The notes beneath the pieces were generated by a model. It saw nothing but the letters and a program-made list of their open reading frames with translations, was not told the origin of the DNA and ran no database searches. A stretch of DNA of 64,000 bases. Origin: Spirometra erinaceieuropaei (Eukaryota; Platyhelminthes; Cestoda; Diphyllobothriidea; Diphyllobothriidae). Both the position numbers and the translations under genes were made by a program. Location: positions 2,021,895-2,085,894 of the forward strand of contig CACRXP010000032.1 of assembly GCA_902702965.1 (NCBI GenBank), in the 5' to 3' direction. Positions 44,750 through 55,834 of this stretch are shown here, in pieces. Numbering within the stretch: position 1 is the stretch's first letter; every line of letters begins with the position of its first letter.

Positions 44750-46845
44750 CACAATGATGGTTCGAAATCGCGTAAGACTATTTATAACGGGAAAAACGAG
44801 CTATGCTTTGTGGAAACGACGCACCCAGAGCCGACTTCATTCACTCTTTCCTCACACAAGCACCAGTCTTCTGTCCAAATAGGTGTCACAACGTGGACCT
44901 GTGCGTAAACCTGAGTGTGCACCCCGAATAACGCGTTGGCTTGTGTTGTCCCAGCTCATCTCCTGCACTGGTCGTTGTATGGGAACTTTATACTCCAGTG
45001 TGTACGAATGTAATATGTGGTTGTTATTTTTCATTTAAACGTCGAAGATTAACCATACACAGCTGCTGTCTAATATCATATTATGGGCGTAGAATCAAAT
45101 GTCTCATTTGCATTAAGATTTGAACAATATTAAATTATCGGTTATTGTCCTATCCAAGATGCAGGTCAGAAAACCGCACCAAGCCCACGAAATATCTAAT
45201 CGACTCCGTTGTCAGTCCTGATTTTAATCACCATAGTAAACAGTCAAGTCAGAACTAGGTTGCACTTTCGTGAAGGGCAGCCGGAAACCTCTTTGTGACT
45301 GGGCGAACCCAACATATGAACATGCAGACAAGTGTGAAGTGAAATCCACTTATCTATATTTCCAATGGTGACACGTTTAAAAGTACTTCCTGTCAATGAC
45401 AACTATGGTTTAAGGAGCTCGTACTAGAGCGAACGTGGTTCTCTGGGCACCAAATACATTTCGCTCAAAATGCGGCTTGTGCATTTTTAATATTCGCTTA
45501 AATGCGCAACCATGGACCCCCACTATTATTTTTGCACATTTGTTTCGAAATGCCCTACATTTCAGTCTGCGTTTTCCCATCGTCTCCGAAATTCCCGCTA
45601 GGCGAGAATGTCAATACAATTTCTGATCTTTGAAAATGAGACACTAAATGTGATGTATGTTTTATTTACAGCGAGTTTGGTAAATCAAACAATAGACAGT
45701 TAAATTGGCACAGAGAATGCGATCTTGCTTCTGAAACGCTCTTTCGATAATATCCTGTTGTGTAATCGAATGCGAACATAAACTGTTGGATATGCTGTTA
45801 CGATTTTTGCAACAGGTGACAGTCAACATCGTTACCAATCCAGCATTCGTTTTTTGATTTATCAGCCTCTTACATAATATAGCGCAAAACACGCAGGTAT
45901 ATGTGATCTGCCTGATTAGATCTGCATCTTGTTCGCAGAAGAGAAAATAAAAATTAATAAATGAACGCCAAGTTGCTTCCCAACTCGAAAACAAAGTATT
46001 AAACATATAACACTTAAACAAACGCGACATGAATTCGTCATATAACGGACAATTACATAAATATGGTCGCGCGGACACGGGCTGTAATTAAACGTAAAGG
46101 CGCGGTGGTGCACAACGTTGAGTCAGGAAACTTGTAGAAGGTCAATTACTAGAAAAACCGGATAATAAACGAAATTTTACTCAGCATGCTACAACATGCT
46201 ACCATAAACTAATATCCAATGTTTTGAACGATTGAAATAAACGCTACAATTGCATCCGCAATGTGCCATCACTAAATCATAAGGAAATAGCGCCGTTCAC
46301 CAAACGGACTATATGTGTTGCCTTGTTTAATTTCCGAGGAAATAAATGCGAGAACTTGGAGTAAATCTTTCTTAACGGGCCTTTTCAGGCACGCTCCGAA
46401 TTTCTATATGAATATTTGACCTGAAATCCATCAGCCATTGCGGAAAAACCGCTTAATATTCACAAACCGCCAACAGGCAGCCAGTTGTATAGAACTGTGC
46501 AATGATTTACCGTACTGACAACACAGGTATCAGCTAAAAGCCCAGACACGCGTGTTTCACCGATCTTATGCCGCTGCCTGCCGCAGCTGCGAGGGGTTCG
46601 GCTCGTCAGTGTTTATGAAACTGAAAACAGTTAAATATTCACCTGCTGAATTTTAAGGGCCCAACTTTCATTCAAACGGATTACCTACACGCATATTAGA
46701 GGCTGACCCCTGACGTTTACGCTGCTATACAATCGCAGGAGGAACCTATGCTACATGTGGACGCTCAATGGTCCGCAATGAAGAGAGGAATGTATATAGG
46801 TCATGTGAAATCTTGCCCAAAACTCTGGACGGTTTGTTCAATTCT
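44750..46845. other. Intergenic sequence
   Basis: The 138-codon frame at 46078-45662 (-) is the longest here. It is Cys-rich with a hydrophobic start but has no recognisable motif and no supported splice sites, so I do not call it a gene. Confidence 0.35.
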
Positions 46846-46849
46846 AATT

Positions 46850-47175
46850 CAATCCTTTTTGACCACCTGCAAAGCTGTGTTGTGTAAAAACGAACTAATT
46901 CTGGAGCATAATTTTTCCCATTAATTTTCAATTCCTTTCTTGTATCTAAACATATTTTATGAAAACACAGGTAAAGATTCTTTTTCTTGTGCTCATTAAA
47001 CAGCCTATTACCTAATCTTTAAAGCTACCATCAGCAAAAGAGTTATCTTTTAGTGTTAAAGGGCGTTTTATGATTTGCAAATAACCTAAAACCCGAATTT
47101 TGTCTATATTTGCACTCAAGGCCATCGAACTACGTGTTCTATATTTCCCGTCTGAGGAGAACCATGCATTTCTTT
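46850..47175 (+). mobile_element. MITE-like fragment (internal)
   Basis: It shares the order of family landmarks: CACCTGCAAAGC, a TTTTTCCCATTAATTTTCAA stretch, a CATATTTTATGAAAACA stretch and TGCTCATTAAACAGCCTATT. The termini are missing. Confidence 0.4.
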
Positions 47176-47432
47176 ACATTATTAGGAAGACATTGTATAT
47201 GACGTATGCAGGTTTGCAGTAGATGTGCATCACGTTGTGTACGTAATTCATACGATACTTTATGAATGAAGCGTCTACGGTCTTAAAAAACCCATTATTA
47301 GAACCTTTTATGAGGTCACAAAATGCCCTTCTCAGATACAAAGTACGAAAAAATATTTTTGCGTATGCATTCATAACACATAATTAAATAGATAAGGATA
47401 TTAGAACTGAGTACGTATTTGACGGTTAGCTA

Positions 47433-48286
47433 CAGTAGGTGGGCTAACTCATGAAATGTCAACCGAAATTCCAAAGTGCGTTTTCGTTTTGAAAAAAATT
47501 AATTAAGTAGGGTTTTAAAACTAGTCAGTTCGCAACATAATTCTATAATATCTCAGTTACCCCAGGATGCCGGCTTTCGAATTAACTTTCTTTCAGCTGC
47601 AGACAAAACACGGTCTGCGAAAATGACTGCTTATGTACCATCAATTTTCTCAATGGCTTTTGATGATTAGGTTTTAAAAAAGTTTCTACTTGTGAAATTT
47701 TCTGATACCGTGAAATGGCCTTTCATATATCGCGGCTTGTAAAGTTAACAATATAGATCAAATCCATTGCGTAATTTTATGAACTCTACATGGTCCCCCT
47801 TTATTACTGTAGAGAGATCCGCGATTTTCCGTACGCGGAGAAAGTACGGCTCGTAGCTTGGAAATCCAGAATCCAAGTGTAACGGTACAGCGGGTTCAAA
47901 ATTATTCGGAAATTGAAAAGGATTTTAAAACCGAATTATGTCCACTCTTCGATTATAAAATTAGAAAAGGACGTACATTTCTACCAAAGGAGCATAAGAA
48001 TGAATATTTTTATGCATTTTTTCCATAAAATATAATAACACTTTTAGGGGCATCAAAAACCAATGAGAAACATTAATGTTAAATAAGAAGTCACTCTTTA
48101 CAGAATGTGGTTTTTGCATGCAGCTGGAAGGAAGTTTATTCGAAAACCAGTATCCTGGGGTAACTGAAATATTATAGAATTATGTTACAGACTGACTAAT
48201 TTTACAACCCTACTTAATTAATCTTTTTGAAACGAAGACGAATTTCGGAATTTCAGTTGGCATTTCATGAGTTAGCCTACCTACTG
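47433..48286 (+). mobile_element. MITE-like element, subfamily 1, complete; family reference copy
   Basis: The left terminus is CAGTAGGTGGGCTAACTCAT and the right terminus, reversed, is CAGTAGGTAGGCTAACTCAT, each directly bordered by TA (47431-47432 and 48287-48288). The length is 854 bp. The inverted arms extend at least 200 bp (AAAATTAATTAAGTAGGG on the left; ATTAATTAAGTAGGGTTGTA on the right, reversed). There is no transposase. The CAGT-type end and TA duplication are typical of Tc1/mariner-related non-autonomous elements. Confidence 0.85.
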
Positions 48287-48289
48287 TAC

Positions 48290-49115
48290 ATTTAAAATAT
48301 GACACTACTTAATCACGGGCAGTTTTGCGGCAAATATTAGATGAAAAATTTCGTACAACCACCAAAGCTTTTCGAATGCATACTGGCTTTAGGCTGTCGA
48401 GAAAATAACTAACCTCAATATGCAAATCGGCGCGATTAGTGTGTAACTGGTTTTTCGGTTACATGCAATGCCTGAATCCATTTTGTCCTTACGAAAATGA
48501 TTACAATCGTCGTTGCGTGTCAGCATACTGTTACCTTGTTTAATGCATGTCTCATTTTTACATGAGTACTGCTTTTAGTTAAAAAGGGTGGTCGTGGTTT
48601 TGACCCTGGTGCTGGAAGATACATATTCTAGTAACGGGCACATAATTTGAAATATTTGAACGAGTAATTTGTTCGAATGACATTTCGTCTATGACGTTGC
48701 AACTGCTCTGGACGAATCGACAGGTTCCAGCAAGTAATTTGTTTGCCAGCACCATACGCATTTCATTTACGTCGCTTATTTCTCCTGCGATGATGCATCC
48801 AAACTTACACCTGCGCAATGCAGTGTATCATAACTGGTGATAATCGTTGAAAGAATATGAATAGAGTGCAAATATTGTAGCACCGAGCCACCGATCTAAA
48901 CTTTTTAAATTGATATATTCTAATAACAGCGATTTTACAATAGGATCAAATTAGTTATTCCAGTCTGTCAAAAATAGTGCATAATCGAGTGTGCCTGATA
49001 ATCATCCGGTAGACTCTGGATTGACCGCTTAAGAAATCCTGCATGGGCAGCCAATTTACTGCGTCAGAAATTGTGAATTGCATACGGTGCTATAGGCAGG
49101 GTGGGCAATTTGTCA
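48290..49115. other. Intergenic sequence
   Basis: The frame 48818-48579 (-) contains CKFGCIIAGEISD, faintly like the exon B block KFGPNIVGIS of the two-exon family. The upstream frame has a stop, and the rest does not match, so it is not called. Confidence 0.35.
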
Positions 49116-49127
49116 CAACTCACGTCT

Positions 49128-49220
49128 CCCGATGTAGTCACGTAGTTCAGGTGATTAAGACTTTGGATGTAGTAAAGCCTTGCCTTTTTTGTCGGGGTTC
49201 GAATCCCAAAAGGACTGCCA
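49128..49220 (+). repeat. tRNA-like sequence, possible SINE head
   Basis: An A-box-like CGTAGTTCAGGTGATTAAGA and a perfect B-box core GGTTCGAATCC lie about 50 bp apart. A weak anticodon-like stem (CTTTG/TAAAG) lies between, and a long spacer precedes the T arm. The loop lacks U33 and the stems are imperfect, so it is a tRNA-derived repeat or pseudogene rather than a working tRNA. Confidence 0.45.
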
Positions 49221-49224
49221 AGTT

Positions 49225-50730
49225 TATAGATTAAGGCCAAATAAACTACATATATACACCTATCAAAAACACAATTTAATTTAGTCCAAGACAGCATACC
49301 TTTAGCTACAGCAGTATGTCGGTATATTCTATGTACCTGACTACAACTTTCAAGTAGACTAAATTTGTGTGCTCGTTGTTTGACAAAAGTGACTGTTTTT
49401 CACAAATGACAGCAGACGTCCGTTCAAAGGGGCAAGTTTCGAAGTTCACCAAACAAACATGCAACCCAGTTTTTTGAATGTGGCTGCAAAACTGAGAAGG
49501 GGTTTTCGCAATTTTCCTTCAAACTAATTTGTAGCTCTGAAATTACTCTAATCTTCGTTCCTGATAGGCTAGTGATATTCTTTTCTTGTGTGTGCACAGT
49601 ACTCTGGCTGATATCTATTGTACCTTGCACCGAAAACAACAAATTTTGGTCCTGATTAAGAACCGATTTTTAGTTGTTAGAGTGTCTTTAGGTTTAATTA
49701 TTCGTCATCCGAGGACTACCTTCGTTCGATATGCATAACGTCTTGCAAAGAGGCGTCGGCGAACGTTCTTCAACATAAGACGACCTGACCCTCCCATCAG
49801 CGCTGCTACTCTGCATACCGCAAAAATTCGTTAAAATATTTATCCTACTCACAGACTGTTTATGCGCAGCATGTAGACAAAATGTGATAAAAACAACTAG
49901 GATCGAAAGCTTAATATTATGATTACTTTGAAGACTGACTAAGGAAGACCGGGAAATAAAAAAGCCGTGCTTTTATGTCATTGACGCTTCCAGTTTACCC
50001 TCTAGATTATTAAAAGTCGAGTTTCATATACTTTCGTTGCACAATCTACAGCCTGCCAATGTGAATTGGAGTTAATTAGTGACGAAATAGCGAATTTTAT
50101 TGACGTGCCAAATACCATCTGATCAAAAAATGATCCGATATCCGGCGTTATGAATTGCTCCTCAATTTTCTAGTACTTAAGTCAAGTGAACGCAAAACAT
50201 GTCTTACGCGGTCTTAGTTTAGAAACAAACTTATAAGTAGAGTTTCGGTTCCAGTTTGTCCATCCCGCAATCGGCTCAGTAATAAAATTATACAATGGAT
50301 CAATCCATCGTCTCCGAGCTCCTTTGAGTTATACGCAAGCCTGTTTGGAATATATTTTTCTTAAGTACTTGGTTACAAGCCAGGAGGTCATATTTTTGAT
50401 TTTCCCTTCTTGATGATACAGATTACAATATGAAGCGCTTCCAGATGCTTACACGTCCTTGTTTATTATGAATAAATACATTCGGTTATCACTTACTTAA
50501 CCTGTTATCATATTGGAAGCAGTAGTGACTTCCATAAATTGCATACGCTGTCCCCTCACGATTGCCGACGGACAGAATTTCGCGTCTCCTGTCTTTCTGC
50601 GACTTTTGTAATTTTCATCAACGCGTGTATGCTCCAAGTAGCACTACTGTAAAATAAATAACGCTAAAATGTCAATACAACAATAATTGATAATTTTTAC
50701 TTTTATTGTGCAAACTTTGTAAGAGGTGAT
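49225..50730. other. Intergenic sequence
   Basis: No gene is recognised. The frame at 49642-49424 (-) has no motif. Confidence 0.35.
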
Positions 50731-50737
50731 GAGGAAA

Positions 50738-50815
50738 CAGGCCGTAGCACAGATGGTAGACTTATGTAAAAGACTTGCTTTGGAGTCAGGAGCACATTCA
50801 AGTTCAATTGCCTAT
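50738..50815 (+). repeat. Second tRNA-like sequence, possible SINE head
   Basis: An A-box-like CCGTAGCACAGATGGTAGAC is followed by GACTTGCTTTGGAGTC (a possible anticodon arm) and AAGTTCAATTGCC, a decayed B box. The layout resembles 49128-49220 (AGACTT, then a CTTGC-TTT stretch before the B box), suggesting one family. Confidence 0.4.
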
Positions 50816-51379
50816 GATGACGCATGAATCATACGTTTGACAGTTCAGATAAGGTGTCAAAACTTCTTTTTGTATTTGATACTTACACCTAAATGTCAAT
50901 CGTGTTTTTACATGTGAAATTTTCAGACGCGGTCAACTGTCGGGGCTCAGGGTATGTTTCCATTTGCGTTGACACTGGTAATTTTCATAGTACATCCTGA
51001 AACCCAAACACATTCCGCGGGCTGCTGCGTGTTTTTGATGGCCCTCACGATGCAACATTTCAAACGAAGGCTCACGGTTGACATAGGCGGTCTTTCAAAT
51101 TATAAAGATAGCTTCCTGACTCCACACCAAATAATGACAAAAATGGACAGGAAATATTACTGCTGAGATGTGTTCCATGCCGTTATATCAATGATCGCGC
51201 AAGTTGCCAACATACGTTAATATTTATTGGCGTGCATCTATATTCGCCTAGCTGCAACAAATAAAGGTATGGAATACTGCAGGTCCAATCGCAAGGGTGC
51301 GGGGATTAAGCGAAAAAAGTCTCTAAATTTGACGTTGATATGGAGTGGCCAAACAGTACCAGTGAACTCAGGTTAGCGA

Positions 51380-51985
51380 GAGTAAGAGATCCGGGTCGTT
51401 AATATGAAGAATGCGAAATGCTCAGCGGATCAGGGGAACTGTGTGGCTGAGGTTTTAAAGGACATATCCGGTTCTCCATCATCAAAACGTTTTGTATACA
51501 ACTTGACCACAATTTTAAATAAGCGGCTGGATTAGTCGGCCTTGGGCTGGTGGAACTTTTTCGTCTTTCGCTGCCTTGACCTTCCGACCGTTGCTTGTGA
51601 ATGTCGGCGGCCTCCGGCGTTTTGATGTCACCTGAATGTGGGTCGGTTGCACCTGTGTTCCCTTTTTAAGTGAAATAGTCAACGGGCCGTGTTTGCTCGT
51701 TATTTATAAGCTCCGTGTGACCGTCTTGTCCTGATCGTGGCGTATGTAGCGACGTAGGACTTTGTAGGCCATAGGAAGGTATAGATGCCTGTTGATGGTG
51801 CTGGGATCTGAGTACCAAGCCCCAAATATGAAAGGTTCTGTCCTTGATGTGCTCCAGCTTAGGATAGTCGTGCCTTTGAAGTCAAAACTGTGGTCAGTTT
51901 CTCCGAGGTGTGTCGCAAGATGTGAGTTCGGGTCTAATTTTCTAGTTGCCAGTTTGTGTTCATACAAGATTTTCCTGATCTGCTG
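51380..51985 (-). mobile_element. PLE-3 copy: end of GIY-YIG domain and 3' region
   Basis: The minus frame 51967-51704 reads LYEHKLATRKLDPNSHLATH, LGETDHSFDFKGTTIL, FGAWYSDPSTINRHLYL and PMAYKVLRRY, the last two thirds of a GIY-YIG domain including HLGET-H. The GIY-YIG tyrosines are missing because the copy is cut at about 51985. A degraded hammerhead-like stretch (TTGATGATGG ... AAAACCTC) lies at about 51440-51490. Confidence 0.82.
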
Positions 51986-51999
51986 AGCCCCTCACATTT

Positions 52000-52480
52000 C
52001 TCAGAGTGCCACTGAAATTAAAACTCGCGCCTTTACGAGTCACCACATCACGATTATACCCTGATTTAGATATGAACTATCTGACCCCTTCCCTGATATA
52101 CATGGATAAGAGAATCTTGTAATGATAAGTGGTTGGGGACGTTCACTCAAAGAAATAACGTGGTTGAAAACGTAAATGCGCAACGCCTTACAACGGTTAC
52201 TTCCTCTTATCCTTTATTATTACATTTCAGTCAAGGCGTTCAGGACCACATTTAACTGACGAGATTCTCAATGCCTGTGATCACTATTTAAAAACTAAGT
52301 TTTTCAAGCCCACATTAGAGTAATTAATTACTGTAGGTTTATTGATGCAAAAAACAAGACTGCATAGTCATACACCAATACTTTTGAGTCTGCGACCACG
52401 ATATAAAGTTATATTTCATTTGATCGTAATGCTCGTAATAGAAAAGGTGTGTAGTTTTTCATAACGCAGGCCAAAATGCC
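52000..52480. other. Spacer between PLE-3 and copy 5
   Basis: No gene or repeat is recognised. The last part may be the 3' flank of the minus-strand gene at 52488. Confidence 0.35.
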
Positions 52481-52487
52481 GTGATTA

Positions 52488-53095
52488 TTAATTTTTCTCA
52501 AAATATTGTTTGATGTTGCAGTAAACTGATCTTCCAAATATTGGATCTTGAATCATTTTAACTTTACTAATCGACGTAAACGAGATGTTTGCAATTTCAT
52601 CGTCCGTAAGCGACTTGATGGAGCTTTCGATGCCTGACAACAAGTCTGGGAAACGAATCCGCGAAATCCCAACAATATTTGGACCAAATCTGTCAGAATT
52701 CCTGTTGGAAACTTTCAAAGTTGCCTCGATTGGAACACTGTGTCTTAGAAATATACCGACTATTTTCTAAAGGCATAAAAAGTGTTGTCATAAATGAGGG
52801 TTACTCGTAAAAATTAACACCTCGGCTGGAAGATGAGTGTTTACCTGATAAAATGTCAACATAACCCTTTCACAAACAGCTCTGCAAAAGTATTCCTTAT
52901 AGGTTTGCAGCGATAAATGTAGTATTGGAGTACATTTTTCGATTAAAAGATTTGCACGCAAAAGGACCTTATAATAACGCCTTGGAAAGTCCACCATTTC
53001 CTCCTCCACATCAAAATGTAGAACGCGTTTGATGAGATGTTTAGCAATGTCCTCAATGTGTAATATACCTTGTTTGTTTTCGCATGAATTATGTC
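52488..53095 (-). CDS. Unrecognised two-exon family gene, copy 5 (5' exon not found)
   Basis: Exon A is 53095-52845 (251 bp) after acceptor CTATTTGTAG. It begins GA and ends TFYQ before donor GTAAACAC. The intron is 52844-52767 (78 bp, acceptor TGCCTTTAG) and exon B is 52766-52488 (279 bp, TAA). Exon A encodes NSCENKQ, IEDIAKHLIKRVLHFDVEEE, IEKCTP and YKEYFCRAVCERVMLTFYQ. Exon B encodes VPIEATLKVSNRNSDRFGPN, IVGISRIRFPDLL and YCNIKQYFEKN. The usual SNWN is SNRN here. The upstream 144 bp are a tandem duplication that reads as hydrophobic text (FPILVLVLFVG) straight into the acceptor, so an unspliced reading with a signal-like segment is also possible. No known domain is recognised. Confidence 0.68.
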
Positions 53096-53239
53096 CTACA
53101 AATAGCACCAACACTAGAATAGGGAACTGATGAAATTCATTAACAGTAAAGTCATCGTTTAATTGTCTTACAAATAGTGCCAACACTAGAATATGGAACT
53201 GAAGAAATAAATAAACAATAAAGTCATAAGTTAATTGTC
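53096..53239. repeat. 72-bp tandem duplication upstream of copy 5
   Basis: Two units begin CTACAAATAGCACCAACACT and TTACAAATAGTGCCAACACT, 72 bp apart, and both continue AGAATA-GGAACTGA and AAAGTCAT. On the minus strand the units end at the splice acceptor of exon A, so the acceptor region has been duplicated. Confidence 0.8.
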
Positions 53240-54535
53240 AAACATTTTCAGTACCCTTCCTTGCACTCGCCTGTTCCGATGACGCCACTAGTATTTTAAC
53301 AAATTATACAGATATTCAAAAACGGGACCATTTAATATTTTACGAACCAGCCAGGGGGTTCGCAGTAAATCATTTAATTTTAATAAAACTTTTATGCTGG
53401 CTTACTTCCTGAATGAACTTGGTCAGTAGATGGTCGATAGCTGACAATAAGCCTCAAATTACAAGTTCCGATGTCTTTTTGATTACACACTTTCGCTTGA
53501 GTCTGATACCATGGTTTAATGGGAAATAAAACGTTTATGTTTGGCTCATCGGTCAAGATGCCTTAAATCTGTATGGTCGACGAAAAAATGTGCAATTTTC
53601 TTTAGCCATGTCTTTGTCCATAATCTCCCCCTATAATCATTGGGATGATTTCAAGTACTTTGGCAGCTACTTTATGAAGTACAAGCCCAACTAATTGATA
53701 GCGTCATATTAAAGGCCGTCATCGGTCGATAATCCATAACGTTGTACATCGCACGACCAAGTGGTGCACTTGGTATGAAAATAGTGGAGCCGGAGGAATG
53801 CGGCATTTATGAAAATTTAGTGCGATAAAAGTAGTCTTAATGCATCCTGCTTTGCTCAGGAAAACTGTTGTGAATAACGTCAATAAGAATCATCCGCATT
53901 CATTTTTGAAATTGTCGACGACGACTAAAAAAACCCCTTGTGATCACAAACCTGTCTCCGGCTGGCATTTTGGCCGTAAAATTGTGTGTATCTGGGAATA
54001 AATAAAATAAGTAGCATGCGCAACAATAATGGATAACAGTAATAGTCATTATGTTTGCAAATGGCTGCTGAATCTCCTGGATAACCGGATGATCGGCAAT
54101 AAAACGATCGCTGGGCAACGTATGAGTAACTTTGAGCAAGTTTCAAATAACGGGCACACTTAACTTACACGGAAAAGAAGCGCACGTACTGACTTGTTCC
54201 GTGCAAATTACCCCGAGAAGCAAATACGCGTACATAATTCAGAATAACATAGAAATTAGTGAACTGGCCATATCCACAAAGTACTTAAAATTCAGAAAAA
54301 ACGATGTCATTGTCCTCTGCAGATGAATGCACTGCGCGCAAGGTGCTTCCCAATCAAATCACATTAAGCAAATATGTTTCTTACATTAACGAATTCAAGA
54401 CTCTCCAATAGGCTGTCAAAGTACTCTGACATGTCAATTGTCGATAGCACTAGATATAGGCAAAGAAACCAGCATTAGTACTGTAAAAACATATATCTGA
54501 TATTCAAAACGCATTTACTGTGAACCTGGTGGAAA
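53240..54535. other. Upstream region of copy 5
   Basis: A short plus-strand frame at 54132-54326 (VLTCSVQITPRSKYAYIIQN, ending DVIVLCR) looks protein-like, but no start, splice sites or family can be assigned. A minus frame at 54139-53900 has a possible acceptor TTATTCCCAG and a GTTTGTG donor around FPDTHNFTAKMP. It could be an upstream exon but is unproven. Confidence 0.35.
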
Positions 54536-54539
54536 ATCA

Positions 54540-54880
54540 AATAATACAAAAAGAAGAGCTTAAGATCATTGAGAGCGTTTTTCGCCAGAACAGGTACCCT
54601 GATCGATTAATTGCCAAAAACATGGCCGAAAGACCATAAAGGCCACAGATGCTGACGGCAGGAAAGAAAGGGCTCTTCACCAGGGTCCCATTTCATAGGG
54701 ACGCGCCAAATGGACTTTTAAGAAGACTCATAACTAAGGCTGTATCACAGACCTTTCCAGCATTTGACACCCGTGTTCTGTTCTACGCTAGCCCCAACCT
54801 ATACGGAAAGGGCAAGGACGAATTAACAGCTCAGGTAACCTCTGTGTGCATTTATTCCCTCACTTGTTTGCACTTCTCAA
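54540..54880 (+). mobile_element. PLE-1 fragment (linker region)
   Basis: The plus strand reads YPDRLIAKNMAERP, stop, TAGKKGLFTRVPFHRDAPNG, LLRRLITKAVSQTFPAF, LFYASPNLYGKGKDEL and SVCIYSLTC, collinear with PLE-1 at 9.2-9.1 kb. It ends just before the GIY-YIG core. Confidence 0.85.
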
Positions 54881-54884
54881 TGGT

Positions 54885-55125
54885 GATTTTTGCGACTTTA
54901 AAATAATATACTTCCAAATCGTAAATCGGAGTACTACGAACTTACCCGTTGCCGTGACCCGGCACAAAATAAATACCACTGATTCTTCGAGATTATTTGT
55001 GATAAGTACTGTTCATATATTGCTATTATTATATAGTGCAGTGACCGTGGCCTATTCCTAAAACACAGGGAACAGTTGCCTGTTTATGGGGCATTAAAGA
55101 CTGATCCCAACATTTCATTCGGCAA
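54885..55125. other. Spacer between inverted PLE-1 fragments
   Basis: It separates two PLE-1 pieces that face each other. No gene is seen. Confidence 0.35.
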
Positions 55126-55129
55126 GGCG

Positions 55130-55830
55130 ATCAAAGTAACATTTGAAGTACCGTTTGAAACTTGTCCTTGCCTTCTCCGCGTAAAATAGGGTTACTAGAG
55201 AATGATATTCGAACCCTTATTACTGGAAGTGTTCTCGGGACAGCTTGACCTAGGCGTCTTCTCAGGAGTTCACTCTCAGCGTCTTCTTGGAAAGGAATTT
55301 TGATAAATAGAGTTTTTTCGACCATCAGTGTGGTGGGGTTTTCCGGTCGTTCGGCAATGTGCTTTGCAAGGGACATGTCGGAATACCCGTTTTTGCGAGG
55401 AAAGCCCTGGATTTTTCTAAGCTTCTTCTCGATGCTATTTGTTGAATAAAGTTTTGTAGCTCTGTATGTTAAACACCGCATCAGATTTCGTTTGTTGTTA
55501 GAAGAGAACGAAACTCGCCAAGTTCACGTATTGTTCAGACCAGGTTTTCTTCCGATAGACGCTCCTTCGGACGCCACCATCAGGCTTTCTTATAGATGGA
55601 CGTTTAAGTAACTGAGCACACCCGTCCATTCATCTTCAACGTGAATTTGATTTATGGATGTGCCTAATTTACAACATTTAACAGGGTAGCTACTTCGGTT
55701 TCCGCGGTGGCAATCACAAAGATAGGAACTAAAAAACGAGCATAATGTCTAAGCTTTATCACTCTGATTGCCTAATTGAAATCTCTCCAGCTTGCGCATG
55801 AAGACATCGTTTTAGAGAGATTCGAGATGC
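55130..55830 (-). mobile_element. PLE-1 fragment (RT end and linker), inverted to the previous one
   Basis: The minus frame 55481-55131 reads RCLTYRATKLYSTNSIEKKL, RKNGYSDMSLAKHIAERPEN, FIKIPFQEDAESELLRRRLG and RISFSSNPILRGEGKDK. Above 55481 the decayed text continues (KRNLM, and near 55800 MRKLERFQLGNQ) but the YVDD region is destroyed. Confidence 0.85.
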
Positions 55831-55834
55831 GGGC

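Noticed and set aside
48579..48818. Possible seventh exon B (CKFGCIIAGEISD)
   Set aside because: Only one short block resembles the family, the upstream frame has a stop, no acceptor is in phase, and no exon A is visible nearby.
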